The translations under genes were made by a program, and so were the position numbers. This document shows, in pieces, positions 56,155 through 64,000 of a stretch of DNA of 64,000 nucleotides (position 1 is the first letter of the stretch; each line of letters opens with the position of its first letter). The notes under the pieces are model-generated. The model ran no database searches and had not been told where the DNA came from. It saw nothing but the letters and a program-made list of their open reading frames with translations. Source of the DNA: Xenorhabdus ehlersii (GTDB lineage Bacteria; Pseudomonadota; Gammaproteobacteria; Enterobacterales; Enterobacteriaceae); assembly GCF_003610465.1 (NCBI RefSeq), contig NZ_RAQI01000007.1, positions 62,001-126,000 of the forward strand. Reading direction: 5' to 3'.

Positions 56155-57204
56155 ATGGTAAGTGGAAAAAATGCCCGAAACCATAAAATGAATATTTATA
56201 ATATATTCTCGTACAAACTGGAAAACTTTCTTAATGTCAGATCCTGTAAGAAAGCGTTTGATGGTATCTTCTATATAGAAGATGAAAAAGATCTATTTCT
56301 GATTGCAGCAAAAAAAAGTAACGGCAATGCCGTTACTTTTACTCGCTGGCATGATCTAATTTCATTGAAAAGATTGAAGAAAAAGCTTATTGAGAAAGGA
56401 TTCAATGAAGGGGACTGTGAATCCATTATATTAATTCTTTCTAGATTTTCTTACTTGTTTCAAATTAATAACAGGGAAAGGATGAATCAGGATATATTTA
56501 TATTTTATTATGTCCTGCAATTGGCTTGTTGTAGTGGTGATCATGACCATCATATAGATGATGAAACAAAGAATTTTATGTTTCGTTTTCTTCTTTTTGA
56601 ATTAAGCATGGATTATGACTCATATACGAGATTTAAAATTGAGGAAGGTGATATATTCTTTTATTCTCATAGTGGAAAAAAATACAAGCTTTCCAATGTG
56701 ATAAATTTCATATACGACACTTTTCAGGAAGAAAAAAATAAAGAGTTAAACTTACTTCTTTTGATTAAGGAATTTCAATTAGGTGTTATTGATTTACTGA
56801 CAAAACCAAGAGATATTGAAGAGGTTGTAAAGTTAAATGATTATAACTTACATTTAATAGACCCTTCTGTTTTTGTAAAGACCTATAAAGTAAACTATAA
56901 AAAAATAGTATCGTCATTAGTAGATGTAACAAATAATTGGCAATCCACCAGTAATTTATTTATATCCAATATGATTCTTATGAATTATTCATATTATATC
57001 TTGAGGGATAATTCAAGAAATATCATGAAGTTAAAGAGGATTATTAAAGATGATAAAATATTCTCAGATATTTTAACAGCAATAGTAAAAAGGAAGTTTC
57101 ATGTAAAAGAAGAGTTCTTGTTTAAACCGGAGTTACAAAAATACATTAAGAAATCAACAAAAAATGAATCATTTTTTTATAATATAATATATAGTCAACA
57201 ATAA
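56155..57204 (+). CDS. Candidate immunity protein of the orphan Rhs tip
   Basis: A 349-residue, strongly AT-rich gene starting 15 bases after the orphan tip, with AGAGGA four bases before ATG 56155. The product is rich in Lys, Ile, Phe and Tyr and mostly helical in appearance, with no signal peptide and no clear membrane helix. I recognise no family. Position directly after an Rhs tip and matched composition point to an immunity function; the length is large for an immunity protein. Confidence 0.6.
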   Translation: MVSGKNARNHKMNIYNIFSYKLENFLNVRSCKKAFDGIFYIEDEKDLFLIAAKKSNGNAVTFTRWHDLISLKRLKKKLIEKGFNEGDCESIILILSRFSYLFQINNRERMNQDIFIFYYVLQLACCSGDHDHHIDDETKNFMFRFLLFELSMDYDSYTRFKIEEGDIFFYSHSGKKYKLSNVINFIYDTFQEEKNKELNLLLLIKEFQLGVIDLLTKPRDIEEVVKLNDYNLHLIDPSVFVKTYKVNYKKIVSSLVDVTNNWQSTSNLFISNMILMNYSYYILRDNSRNIMKLKRIIKDDKIFSDILTAIVKRKFHVKEEFLFKPELQKYIKKSTKNESFFYNIIYSQQ

Positions 57205-57217
57205 ATTTTTTTGTTGT

Positions 57218-57333
57218 ATGGCAGGCTCCTATAAAAATAAAAATAAAAATAAAAATAAAAATAAAAATAAAAATAAAAATAAAAATAAAAATAAAAATAA
57301 AAATAAAAGTATTTTTATTATAGAGCTTGCCAT
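57218..57333. repeat. Hairpin containing twelve tandem AAAAAT units
   Basis: Positions 57233-57304 are twelve perfect copies of the hexamer AAAAAT. The flanks are inverted: ATGGCAGGCTC-CTATA on the left and TATAG-AGCTTGCCAT on the right pair with one G-U and one bulge. A terminator-like hairpin therefore encloses the microsatellite. Copy number probably varies by slippage. Confidence 0.9.
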
Positions 57334-57383
57334 TATTTTAATAATCTGAAAATATTTTCATAATATTTCGGCCTTTTAATTAT

Positions 57384-57538
57384 CTATCCCGCCTTATAAT
57401 CTTCAATCAGTTCCCGCATCCTCAGTTTAATCTCACTGAGCTGGTCTTGCTGGCGCTGGTACTGTTGCTTGATAGTTCGGGTCTCGTTATTGTCAGGAAT
57501 AAGCACCAGACAGCCGTCCAGGGTTTTAACCGTCAGGC
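57384..57538 (-). pseudogene. 3' fragment of a second symE-like gene
   Basis: The minus strand encodes LTVKTLDGCLVLIPDNNETR and continues through QQYQRQQDQLSEIKLRMREL to the TAG at 57384. It is about 80% like the copy at 50.9-52.1 kb and is uninterrupted where that copy carries the IS. The 5' half is missing; homology stops abruptly at about 57538. Confidence 0.85.
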
Positions 57539-57642
57539 ACCACGATCAAGGCTTATTGATTGATCCGTATCCGGCAACAGATCTGCGTTTTGCTACAGGG
57601 CATGTAAGATATGTGAATGCAAAAGTACACTGGTATGTATAA
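57539..57642 (+). pseudogene. Short C-terminal gene fragment of unknown origin
   Basis: From the symE break point to the TAA at 57640 an open frame reads DQGLLIDPYPATDLRFATGH and ends KVHWYV. It looks like the end of a real protein cut by recombination, but I do not recognise it and there is no start. Confidence 0.4.
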
Positions 57643-58196
57643 ATTACCGTTATTTCCTTTCTCTTTCTGATGATTTCTTAATGTAACAAATTAGACACAC
57701 GTGATTGTCCTAAAACTATCATAAAATCACGTTAGCAACTATTTATCTAGTTTATTATTTGCTTACCATGTTTTTCTATTTGAAATCAAAAAAAATGCGG
57801 GTACAATTACTATACTTTTTAGTCATCCAGAGTGTCCCTGTATAACTCTCTTGGTACTAAATATTAGAAGTAGGCATCTATTTTTATCTTGTAAACCGCA
57901 CTTAAGATACCAAATAGTAATTGTATAACAAACGCTTGTAAGTAATAAGTGATGTGGAGTTGTCTCTACAATTCAAGATATACCTTCATAGCATATTGTA
58001 AATTCTAAAAATATCAGGCTGCTGTTGGAAAGGCAGAAGGGAGTGTTTTTTGCCTGGGTTTATCAGTGCCGTGATGCAAGATGTGGCAATAAAAATGAAG
58101 TTGTAAAATTCATAAGGAATAGTATTAATTATTTGATTTTAAAGGTTAAAATTCCAAGGCCGTTTTCTCATATCAAATTTGATTATGAAGGGGGGA
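57643..58196. other. AT-rich region without supported genes
   Basis: About 550 bases with many stops in all frames. A 67-codon frame (58025-58228) lacks a ribosome binding site and family features and is not called. It presumably holds the promoter of the small membrane protein gene at 58200. Confidence 0.4.
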
Positions 58197-58199
58197 ATG

Positions 58200-58733
58200 A
58201 TGGTTTTCCGTGGTGTCAACAAAAGTAATATGATTATTTTTTCGTTAATCCTGGGAATTGCTATTTTATTTTTTTCTTTTGGAAACAGCAGATTAGGGAT
58301 TATTGCTTACGCCGATAAGCATTGCCAGAGAAATACAACCTGTTTGATTGATATGAATAAAATTATTCCTTTTGACTGGGACAAAATGTATATCATCGAC
58401 AAAGGCATCGCACCGGAGGATATTGAAAAAATCATCGGGACAAAGTTTAATTACGAAACCAGCCTTTTTTATAAAATTATTTTTGTCAGAGATCAGAAGG
58501 TGATTTATTCAGATGAATATCATCCACCAGGTGAGTCTTATATGAAAAAATTTATTAAGCCTAATTTTCATTATCCTCATGAAAGAGAAGGAAGTTATTT
58601 TAGTCATTATGCTATTTCTAAAGATAATTCCATTCTTTCAGTGAAAATTGAAAACGAACCGCTTATGAGTGATAAAATTTATTACAATATCTCCCCTTCT
58701 AATGCGCAGCAAATTAGAGGGAGAGAGCTATAA
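58200..58733 (+). CDS. Small membrane-anchored protein, unknown (possible orphan immunity protein)
   Basis: A 177-residue protein with one N-terminal membrane helix (MIIFSLILGIAILFFSFG) and a soluble part outside the cytoplasm with two cysteines close together (CQRNTTC) that may form a disulfide. The ATG at 58200 has a strong AAGGGGGG four bases upstream. I do not recognise the family. Location in an Rhs patchwork and an anchored periplasmic domain would suit immunity against a periplasmic toxin, but no toxin is adjacent. Confidence 0.6.
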   Translation: MVFRGVNKSNMIIFSLILGIAILFFSFGNSRLGIIAYADKHCQRNTTCLIDMNKIIPFDWDKMYIIDKGIAPEDIEKIIGTKFNYETSLFYKIIFVRDQKVIYSDEYHPPGESYMKKFIKPNFHYPHEREGSYFSHYAISKDNSILSVKIENEPLMSDKIYYNISPSNAQQIRGREL

Positions 58734-58767
58734 ATCTATTGGATGATAAAATAAATACAGGATTAGA

Positions 58768-58803
58768 TGCAGGCCGTGTTTTGTATGTGGCCTGCACTTT
58801 TTT
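58768..58803. terminator. Bidirectional terminator between convergent genes
   Basis: TGCAGGCC (58768-58775) and GGCCTGCA (58789-58796) form a perfect 8-bp stem, followed by CTTTTTT. It lies between the membrane-protein gene and the DUF1090 gene on the opposite strand. Confidence 0.85.
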
Positions 58804-59067
58804 ATTTATTTTTTGCATTGTCTTTCACTGTTTCTGGCTTATTGTTTTGTTCTTGCAGAAGTTCTTCCAGAGCACATGTAGTCTTTATGTTTTCCAAAGT
58901 GCGAATTAATCCTTTTATCAGACGATTATCTTCATCTGCTTGAGCATACTGGAGCTGTTTTTCCAACGTTTTTTCTTAATCTCACATCCCGTCTTACCCC
59001 AGTTTGCATAGGTAACACTCATACTGAAAACGATCAATACAGATAAGATCACTGTTTTCGACATCAT
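58802..59067 (-). pseudogene. DUF1090 (YqjC-like) periplasmic protein gene, frameshifted
   Basis: The start (ATG 59067, AGGAAT upstream) gives a signal peptide (ILSVLIVFSMSVTYA) and the first cysteine (KTGCEIKKK). At an A6 run (T6 at 58969-58974 on the plus strand) the frame is lost. One more A would restore KKKTLEKQLQYAQADEDNRL and the rest, with the second cysteine (TTC), to the stop at 58802. This matches the small DUF1090 family (E. coli YqjC) of about 85-120 residues. Its role is unknown; YqjC is a periplasmic stress-linked protein in E. coli. Confidence 0.75.
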
Positions 59068-59203
59068 GAATTATTCCTAAGATTTTGAGATTAATTATCT
59101 GAAATTTTATACGCTGATCTTGCTTTGATCCTGAAAACTCCCCCTTAGATTCACAACGAAGAGAGCAAAAAGAGGCATTTATCTTTTTTATTGAGAATGA
59201 GGC

Positions 59204-59305
59204 TATAATGCCCCTTTAGTTGTCTGATAGGGCATCAGGCAAGTTATCAATATTTTGCTCTCGGGGTTAAATCCAATGTTAAGTTATCGCCACCATCAAT
59301 ATTAA
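59204..59305 (+). pseudogene. Relic of the rlmJ promoter and 5' end
   Basis: A TATAAT box (59204-59209), a leader with GGGGTTAAATCCA and ATG 59276 followed by TTAAGTTATCGCCAC encode MLSYRH, the same first residues as rlmJ (60440). After the shared AGTTATCGCCAC the sequence diverges and stops at 59305. It looks like the original rlmJ start cut off by an insertion. Confidence 0.6.
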
Positions 59306-59326
59306 TTAATGGAAGGGGTAACAGGA

Positions 59327-59587
59327 ATGTAACGTTAAAAATGACTGGCATCAGCCGACATTATCGCAGCATTGCGTAAGCGTGGTACAACCTTAGCGGC
59401 TGTTTCTCGTGAAGCGGGACTCAGTTCATCTACACTGGCAAACACTCTTAGTCGTCCGTGGCTGAAAGGCGGATGGATTATTGCCAACTATCTTTAAATA
59501 CATCCCTCAGAAATCTGGCCTAGTCGATATTTTGATGGCGATGGTCAGCCTATTGAACGGACAGTACGTAAAGTTTCCATTGAATAG
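59327..59587 (+). pseudogene. Ner/Nlp-like DNA-binding protein gene, degraded
   Basis: Pieced across two frames the sequence reads NDWHQ, then DIIAALRKRGTTLAAVSREA, GLSSSTLANTLSRPWLKGG and PSEIWPSRYFDGDG. These match the Ner/SfsB (Nlp) winged-helix family of Mu-like phages and enterobacteria. A one-base loss after DWHQ (about 59356), an in-frame TAA after IIANYL (59494) and a disturbed start leave it broken. Confidence 0.75.
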
Positions 59588-59652
59588 TTCTATTTCAGTG
59601 AAATCAGTCATGAGATAAAATGATACTTGTAATTATAATTTGATACTCATGG

Positions 59653-60069
59653 CTAAGTATCTTTATATTCATTTCTTGATTTTTTGTGTTCTGATCGAGG
59701 CTCAAAAAATATTCTGTTAGTGAGAGCGAACAAAAACAGTTTTATACCTATGGAATAACTGTAACCGATGTCTTTAGCTTGTTCTAATATTCTCAAAAAG
59801 GAAACGGATAAATAGATAAAGAAAAGGTAATTTAACCAATTGAATTTGGAGGTCATTATATATAATGCAATGGCGATTATAATAAAAAATAGAGTGGCTC
59901 GTTTTACAGGTTCCATATTTTCATAGGCCAGCCATTTTATCCAAGCGGTAAAATCATAGGATGTTTCATTTTTTACTAATGCAAAACTTTTGAGTAAGGT
60001 AACTTGTTCTGTAAGTGTAAATAGTTTAATTATTGACTTCCTGATTTTTTTGTCATGAGTAAATCGCAT
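59653..60069 (-). CDS. Hypothetical membrane protein
   Basis: A 138-residue protein with two or three hydrophobic helices (about residues 57-75, 78-92 and 105-118), a basic N terminus and a basic C-terminal tail. GGGAT lies before ATG 60069. AT-rich. I recognise no family. It lies inside the stretch that separates the two rlmJ 5' ends and may belong to the inserted element. Confidence 0.55.
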   Translation of the reverse strand: MRFTHDKKIRKSIIKLFTLTEQVTLLKSFALVKNETSYDFTAWIKWLAYENMEPVKRATLFFIIIAIALYIMTSKFNWLNYLFFIYLSVSFLRILEQAKDIGYSYSIGIKLFLFALTNRIFFEPRSEHKKSRNEYKDT

Positions 60070-60231
60070 AGCTATCCCAAATTTATCAGATTAAATCGAA
60101 ATTTATTTTTAATTCAGAATATTAAAATAAGTAGTGGTACTTATTCAAGTATGATAATTAAATGAACTTAAAAACAGAATTTGGTTACGCATTAAACCCA
60201 TTGATTAGCACTCTGGCCTCATTTTTTCCCT

Positions 60232-60376
60232 GTGGGGTAATCAGTTTCCCCACACTTCATGTCTCTTTAACCTACATTTACTCTTTTTAAGATGCGATGA
60301 CAGTACTTACTTTGTTACTATGCTTCGTTGTGTTTTAGTGCTCGTGCAATGAATTGTGGGGTAATGCGTGGGGTAA
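60232..60376. repeat. GTGGGGTAA direct repeats upstream of rlmJ
   Basis: Three exact copies of GTGGGGTAA at 60232, 60356 and 60368 (the last two 12 bases apart), and an inverted GTGGGG at 60248-60253 that forms a 6-bp hairpin with the first copy. Repeats of this sort occur near tyrosine-integrase genes of enterobacterial islands as possible arm sites; no integrase gene is present here. Confidence 0.6.
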
Positions 60377-60439
60377 TAAAATGACTTTTTCACCTTATGT
60401 AGAACTAAAATATATTAAAAATCAATAGGAAATAAATTA

Positions 60440-61282
60440 ATGCTGAGTTATCGCCACAGCTTCCATGCCGGCAACCACGCTGATGTGTTAAAGCACGTAG
60501 TACAAAGCCTGATCATTGAGTCGCTTAAAGTAAAAGAAAAACCTTTCCTGTATCTGGATACTCACTCTGGCGCAGGCCGCTATCACTTGAGTGGGGAACA
60601 TGCCGAGCGCACGGGAGAGTATCTGGAAGGTATTGCCCGTATTTGGCAGCGTGATGATATCCCCGAAGAATTGGCGGCGTACATGGATGTTGTGAAGGCG
60701 CTGAATCCACAAGGCTCTTTACGTTATTACCCAGGCTCTCCGCTGATTGCCCGTCATTTATTGCGGGAGTATGATGAGCTGAATCTGAGTGAATTGCATC
60801 CCAGCGATTTTCCTCTGTTACGTACGGAATTCTCCCGCGACGGACGTGCCCGTGTCCTGCGGGAAGATGGTTTCCAGCAATTAAAATCAAAGCTACCACC
60901 AAAAAGCCGTCGTGGGTTTGTACTGATTGATCCGCCTTATGAATTGAAGTCGGATTATCAGAATGTCGTTCAGGGTATTCAGGAAGGGTATAAGCGCTTT
61001 GCTACAGGTACTTATGCACTGTGGTATCCCGTTGTTCTGCGTCAGCAGATTAAACGCTTGGTGAAGGGGCTGGAAGCTGCTGGTATTCGTAAGATTTTAC
61101 AAATTGAACTTGGTGTTCGCCCTGACAGTGATCAACGTGGTATGACGGCATCAGGTATGATCGTCATTAATCCACCGTGGAAATTAGAACAACAGATGAA
61201 GGCCGTATTGCCGTGGTTGCATCAGGTACTGGTTCCTGAAGGTACAGGACATACATCAGTAGAGTGGATTGTCCCCGAATAA
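60440..61282 (+). CDS. rlmJ: 23S rRNA (adenine(2030)-N6)-methyltransferase RlmJ
   Basis: A 280-residue S-adenosylmethionine-dependent enzyme, same length as E. coli RlmJ (YhiR), which methylates A2030 of 23S rRNA. The start MLSYRHSFHAGNHADVLKHV, the SAM-binding block LDTHSGAGRYHL near residue 40 and the catalytic DPPYE near residue 164 are intact. AGGA nine bases before the ATG gives a fair ribosome binding site. The upstream region differs from the expected one (see the relic at 59204). Followed by gor as in E. coli. Confidence 0.95.
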   Translation: MLSYRHSFHAGNHADVLKHVVQSLIIESLKVKEKPFLYLDTHSGAGRYHLSGEHAERTGEYLEGIARIWQRDDIPEELAAYMDVVKALNPQGSLRYYPGSPLIARHLLREYDELNLSELHPSDFPLLRTEFSRDGRARVLREDGFQQLKSKLPPKSRRGFVLIDPPYELKSDYQNVVQGIQEGYKRFATGTYALWYPVVLRQQIKRLVKGLEAAGIRKILQIELGVRPDSDQRGMTASGMIVINPPWKLEQQMKAVLPWLHQVLVPEGTGHTSVEWIVPE

Positions 61283-61488
61283 GGTAAAGGTTCAGCGTGG
61301 CGTCCTTATTAAAGGTATCGTTATTCAATAGATTACCTCTGAATAAACTGTGACGCGATATCACTCGATAGCTGTGGCCTATGGCAATAAGAGTTAGAAT
61401 CGTCCACCGTCAATGATAACTTTTTGTAATAATGACGTTAGGTTGAACTTTGGCAGTAACTTAATTGATTAGACGGAAGTGACCTAAG

Positions 61489-62841
61489 ATGAGTAAACAT
61501 TACAATTATATTGCAATTGGTGGCGGCAGTGGCGGCATTGCTTCCATTAACCGTGCAGCCATGTATGGGCAAAAATGTGCCCTGATTGAAGCAAAGGCAT
61601 TAGGTGGAACATGTGTTAATGTGGGCTGTGTACCAAAGAAAGTGATGTGGCACGCTGCTCAAGTTGCGGAATCTATTCATCAATATGGCCCCGATTATGG
61701 TTTTGATACCACCGTTAATCATTTTGACTGGAAAAAACTCATTGCCAGCCGTACTGCTTATATTGATCGTATCCATCAATCATATGAACGTGTATTGAAT
61801 AACAATAAGGTCGATGTCATCCAAGGATTTGCCCGTTTTGTTGATGCACATACTGTCGAGGTTAATGGCGAAAAAATCACGGCCGACCATATCCTGATCG
61901 CGACAGGTGGTCGCCCGGTACGTCCAGATATTCCCGGTGCGGAATATGGCATTGATTCAGATGGTTTCTTCGAGCTTAATGAAATGCCCAAGCGTGTTGC
62001 TGTGGTAGGGGCTGGCTATATTGCTGTTGAAATCGCGGGTGTTTTGAACGCGTTGGGTAGTGAAACACATTTGTTTGTCCGTAAACATGCACCTCTGCGC
62101 TCTTTCGACCCTATGATTGTGGAAACGCTGTTGGAAGTCATTAAAACTGAAGGGCCAACATTGCATACAGAAGCAATATTACAGTCTGTAATTAAAAATC
62201 ATGATGGTAGCCTGACGGTTAAATTGCAGGATGGCCGGGAGCAGGTTGTTGATACGCTTATTTGGGCGATTGGGCGTGAGCCAATGACAGATAAACTGAA
62301 TCTGGTCGCAACAGGTGTTGAACTGAATGAAAAGGGTTATATCCAAGTCGACAAATATCAGAACACCAATGTTAATGGTATTTATGCGGTTGGTGATAAC
62401 ACGGGCGCGGTGGAATTGACGCCGGTTGCGATAGCAGCAGGGCGTCGTTTGTCTGAGCGTCTGTTTAACAACAAACCTGATGAGCATCTGGATTACACCA
62501 ATATACCAACAGTGGTATTCAGCCATCCGCCAATTGGTACTGTAGGTTTGACGGAGCCACAGGCAAAAGCTCAGTATGGTGAAGATGAGGTTAAGGTTTA
62601 TACATCATCATTCACCGCAATGTACACTGCAGTGACACAGCACCGCCAGCCATGCCGTATGAAGCTGGTCTGTGTGGGAGCCAATGAGAAGATAGTCGGT
62701 ATTCACGGTATCGGCTTTGGAATGGATGAAATACTGCAAGGTTTTGCGGTTGCGCTGAAAATGGGGGCAACGAAGAAGGATTTTGATAATACGGTTGCTA
62801 TTCATCCCACGGCGGCAGAAGAGTTTGTGACTATGAGATGA
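61489..62841 (+). CDS. gor: Glutathione reductase
   Basis: A 450-residue FAD- and NADPH-dependent enzyme that reduces glutathione disulfide in the cytoplasm; same length as E. coli Gor. FAD-binding GGGSGG, redox pair C42/C47 in [18 protein letters not shown]-binding [12 protein letters not shown] near residue 175, second FAD motif YAVGDN, and the active-site H439 in HPTAAEEF are all present. It lies 206 bases after rlmJ, presumably with its own promoter; in E. coli it belongs to the OxyR regulon. Confidence 0.97.
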   Translation: MSKHYNYIAIGGGSGGIASINRAAMYGQKCALIEAKALGGTCVNVGCVPKKVMWHAAQVAESIHQYGPDYGFDTTVNHFDWKKLIASRTAYIDRIHQSYERVLNNNKVDVIQGFARFVDAHTVEVNGEKITADHILIATGGRPVRPDIPGAEYGIDSDGFFELNEMPKRVAVVGAGYIAVEIAGVLNALGSETHLFVRKHAPLRSFDPMIVETLLEVIKTEGPTLHTEAILQSVIKNHDGSLTVKLQDGREQVVDTLIWAIGREPMTDKLNLVATGVELNEKGYIQVDKYQNTNVNGIYAVGDNTGAVELTPVAIAAGRRLSERLFNNKPDEHLDYTNIPTVVFSHPPIGTVGLTEPQAKAQYGEDEVKVYTSSFTAMYTAVTQHRQPCRMKLVCVGANEKIVGIHGIGFGMDEILQGFAVALKMGATKKDFDNTVAIHPTAAEEFVTMR

Positions 62842-62878
62842 GAGATTAGAAAATCTCCTCTTATCAGTTGATCCAGCA

Positions 62879-62905
62879 TTGGCCTCTAATTGTTAAAGAG
62901 GCCAA
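62879..62905. terminator. Hairpin between gor and lsrK
   Basis: TTGGCCTCT and AGAGGCCAA form a perfect 9-bp stem with a 9-base loop between two convergent genes. There is no T-run on either side in the right direction, so it may need Rho or act as an mRNA end stabiliser. Confidence 0.5.
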
Positions 62906-62912
62906 TAAAAAA

Positions 62913-64000
62913 TCACAATCCTGGCGCCTTCCATAATGAAGTCGTCAGCCCGTCATCTACCAGATGCAGTTGGTCTGCATACACCGCCTGCCAATCTTTT
63001 TTCGCTTTCTGGTAAACCTCACGGTGGCTTAAATTCGGTTGATATTCCCGCTCCCAACGTACTAATCTTTCTCCCGTTGCGGGCATGGAATCATATAATC
63101 CAACACCGACCCCGGCCGCTATTGCACAACCCAATGCCGTTGCTTCTTTTACCACCGGCACCCGAACAGGTAATCCGGTAACGTCAGACAGAATTTGGCT
63201 CCAGAGTTTGCCTTTTGAACCACCGCCTGCGAAGACCAGCGAATCTGGTTGGACGCCAGAGAAAGCCGAGACCATATCGAGGTTACAGGCCGAGACGATA
63301 GCTGCGTTTTCTTCCAGTGCCCGGAATAACGTTGCTTTGTTGCATTTTTCCGGATCAATCGAGAGATTGAGAAAAGATGGAGCGGCGTGATACCAAGATT
63401 TAAAGCGCATGACATCGGAGAAAATTGGCATGACACCATAGGCACCGGCAGGAACCCTTGCCGCCATATCTTCCAGCAGATTATAGGCATCAACGCCCAG
63501 TCGTTCCGCCAGCAATTTTTCTTCTGCGCAAAAAGCATCGCGGAACCAGCGCATGGTGAGACCAGTGAAGAAGCTAATGGATTCTGCTTGTGCCATGCCG
63601 GGAATAACATGTGGGTTGATACGAATGTTCATGTTTGGATCGGTGATGGGTTCAGGCAGATTGACGACTTGCTGCCAGAATGTTCCGCCGAGTACTGCGG
63701 TCTGGGCGGGTTTAACGACACCAATACCAAGACAGCCGAGTTGAACGTCTCCGCCGCCCATAATCACGGGGGTGCCGCTGCTCAGGCCGCATTCTGCCGC
63801 TGCCTTTTCCGTAATATAGCCGAGCAAGATTCCCGTTTCTTTGACGGGGGAGAGGATGTCAGAGCGCAAGCCTGCCATCTCCAACAAGCTGGGACGCCAG
63901 TCGCGGCTGGTTAAATCCAGCATGCCTGTTGTGCCCGCGTTAGAGGGATCAACGGCCAGCTCGCCACTTAGCATATAAGCCAGCCAATCACTGATCATGG
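62913..64000 (-). CDS. lsrK: Autoinducer-2 kinase LsrK, 3' part (partial)
   Basis: The C-terminal 361 residues of an FGGY-family kinase, very close to E. coli LsrK ([51 protein letters not shown], and the end [11 protein letters not shown]). LsrK phosphorylates imported autoinducer-2; phospho-AI-2 then inactivates the repressor LsrR. The first 150 or so residues lie beyond the window. The ATP-binding block [11 protein letters not shown] is intact. Convergent with gor. It implies an lsr quorum-sensing uptake operon beyond the window end. Confidence 0.95.
   Translation of the reverse strand, partial: MISDWLAYMLSGELAVDPSNAGTTGMLDLTSRDWRPSLLEMAGLRSDILSPVKETGILLGYITEKAAAECGLSSGTPVIMGGGDVQLGCLGIGVVKPAQTAVLGGTFWQQVVNLPEPITDPNMNIRINPHVIPGMAQAESISFFTGLTMRWFRDAFCAEEKLLAERLGVDAYNLLEDMAARVPAGAYGVMPIFSDVMRFKSWYHAAPSFLNLSIDPEKCNKATLFRALEENAAIVSACNLDMVSAFSGVQPDSLVFAGGGSKGKLWSQILSDVTGLPVRVPVVKEATALGCAIAAGVGVGLYDSMPATGERLVRWEREYQPNLSHREVYQKAKKDWQAVYADQLHLVDDGLTTSLWKAPGL

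Larger units (their letters stand above)
59282..60457. mobile_element. Possible small inserted element at the 5' end of rlmJ
   Basis: AGTTATCGCCAC occurs at 59282-59293 in the rlmJ relic and again at 60446-60457 in the live gene, 1164 bases apart. Between them lie the Ner-like pseudogene, the membrane protein and the GTGGGGTAA repeats. This is what site-specific insertion into the first codons of rlmJ would leave, with the element supplying a new upstream region. No integrase remains, so the call is an inference. Confidence 0.45.

Noticed and set aside
57233..57304. Tandem repeats as a CRISPR array
   Set aside because: Contiguous six-base units without spacers and no cas genes; a microsatellite.
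58025..58228. 67-codon frame overlapping the start of the membrane-protein gene
   Set aside because: Overlaps a gene with a much better start signal; no ribosome binding site or family match.

Overview
The window looks like a chromosome segment of an insect-associated enterobacterium of the Morganellaceae, most likely Xenorhabdus and possibly Photorhabdus. Its backbone genes (glyQ-glyS, tRNA-Pro, dppABCDF, an hmsP/yhjK remnant, yhjJ, yhjD, rlmJ, gor, lsrK) are close to the Escherichia coli proteins and partly keep the E. coli neighbourhood. The accessory content (two-partner hemolysin, non-hemolytic-type phospholipase C, complete type VI secretion cluster, Rhs/SymE/primase patchwork) fits an entomopathogen. 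The genus is an inference from gene content; no database search was possible.

Layout. 1-2.7 kb: end of glyQ, glyS and a tRNA-Pro(UGG) with its own promoter and terminator. 3.2-8.9 kb: dipeptide transporter operon dppABCDF, with dppD broken by two one-base insertions in A6 tracts. 9.1-11.4 kb: a HAMP-only stump of the c-di-GMP phosphodiesterase HmsP, then the M16-like YhjJ. 11.5-15.1 kb: Tat-exported phospholipase C, a 4-oxalocrotonate tautomerase-like protein and YhjD. 15.2-21.4 kb: tpsB-tpsA hemolysin operon on the minus strand.

22-45.5 kb: type VI secretion system. hcp is divergent from tssBCEFG-tagH-tssJKL-clpV-(GAF/HTH regulator)-vasI-tssA-tssM. A strong UUCG hairpin terminator separates this from a higher-GC module of vasL, vgrG (two lesions), an EagR-type chaperone gene and a PAAR-Rhs effector with a probable HNH/endonuclease VII-like C-terminal toxin and a downstream immunity candidate. 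Every core Tss component is present, but the only VgrG in the window is broken.

50.9-60.4 kb: a decaying, recombining accessory zone. It holds a symE-like gene split by an IS5-family element, a Xre regulator divergent from a CHC2/TOPRIM/AAA primase-like gene with a two-faced operator, a 749-bp tandem duplication of that control region, an orphan Rhs C-terminal toxin tip joined to the truncated primase, its immunity candidate, a 12-copy hexamer repeat inside a hairpin, a second symE fragment, a frameshifted DUF1090 gene and a Ner-like pseudogene. A relic of the rlmJ 5' end lies 1.16 kb upstream of the present rlmJ, suggesting that a small element inserted at the rlmJ start. 60.4-64 kb returns to backbone: rlmJ, gor and the 3' part of lsrK.

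Several breaks (dppD twice, vgrG, the DUF1090 gene) are one-base changes in homopolymers, so assembly error must be excluded before these genes are called dead.
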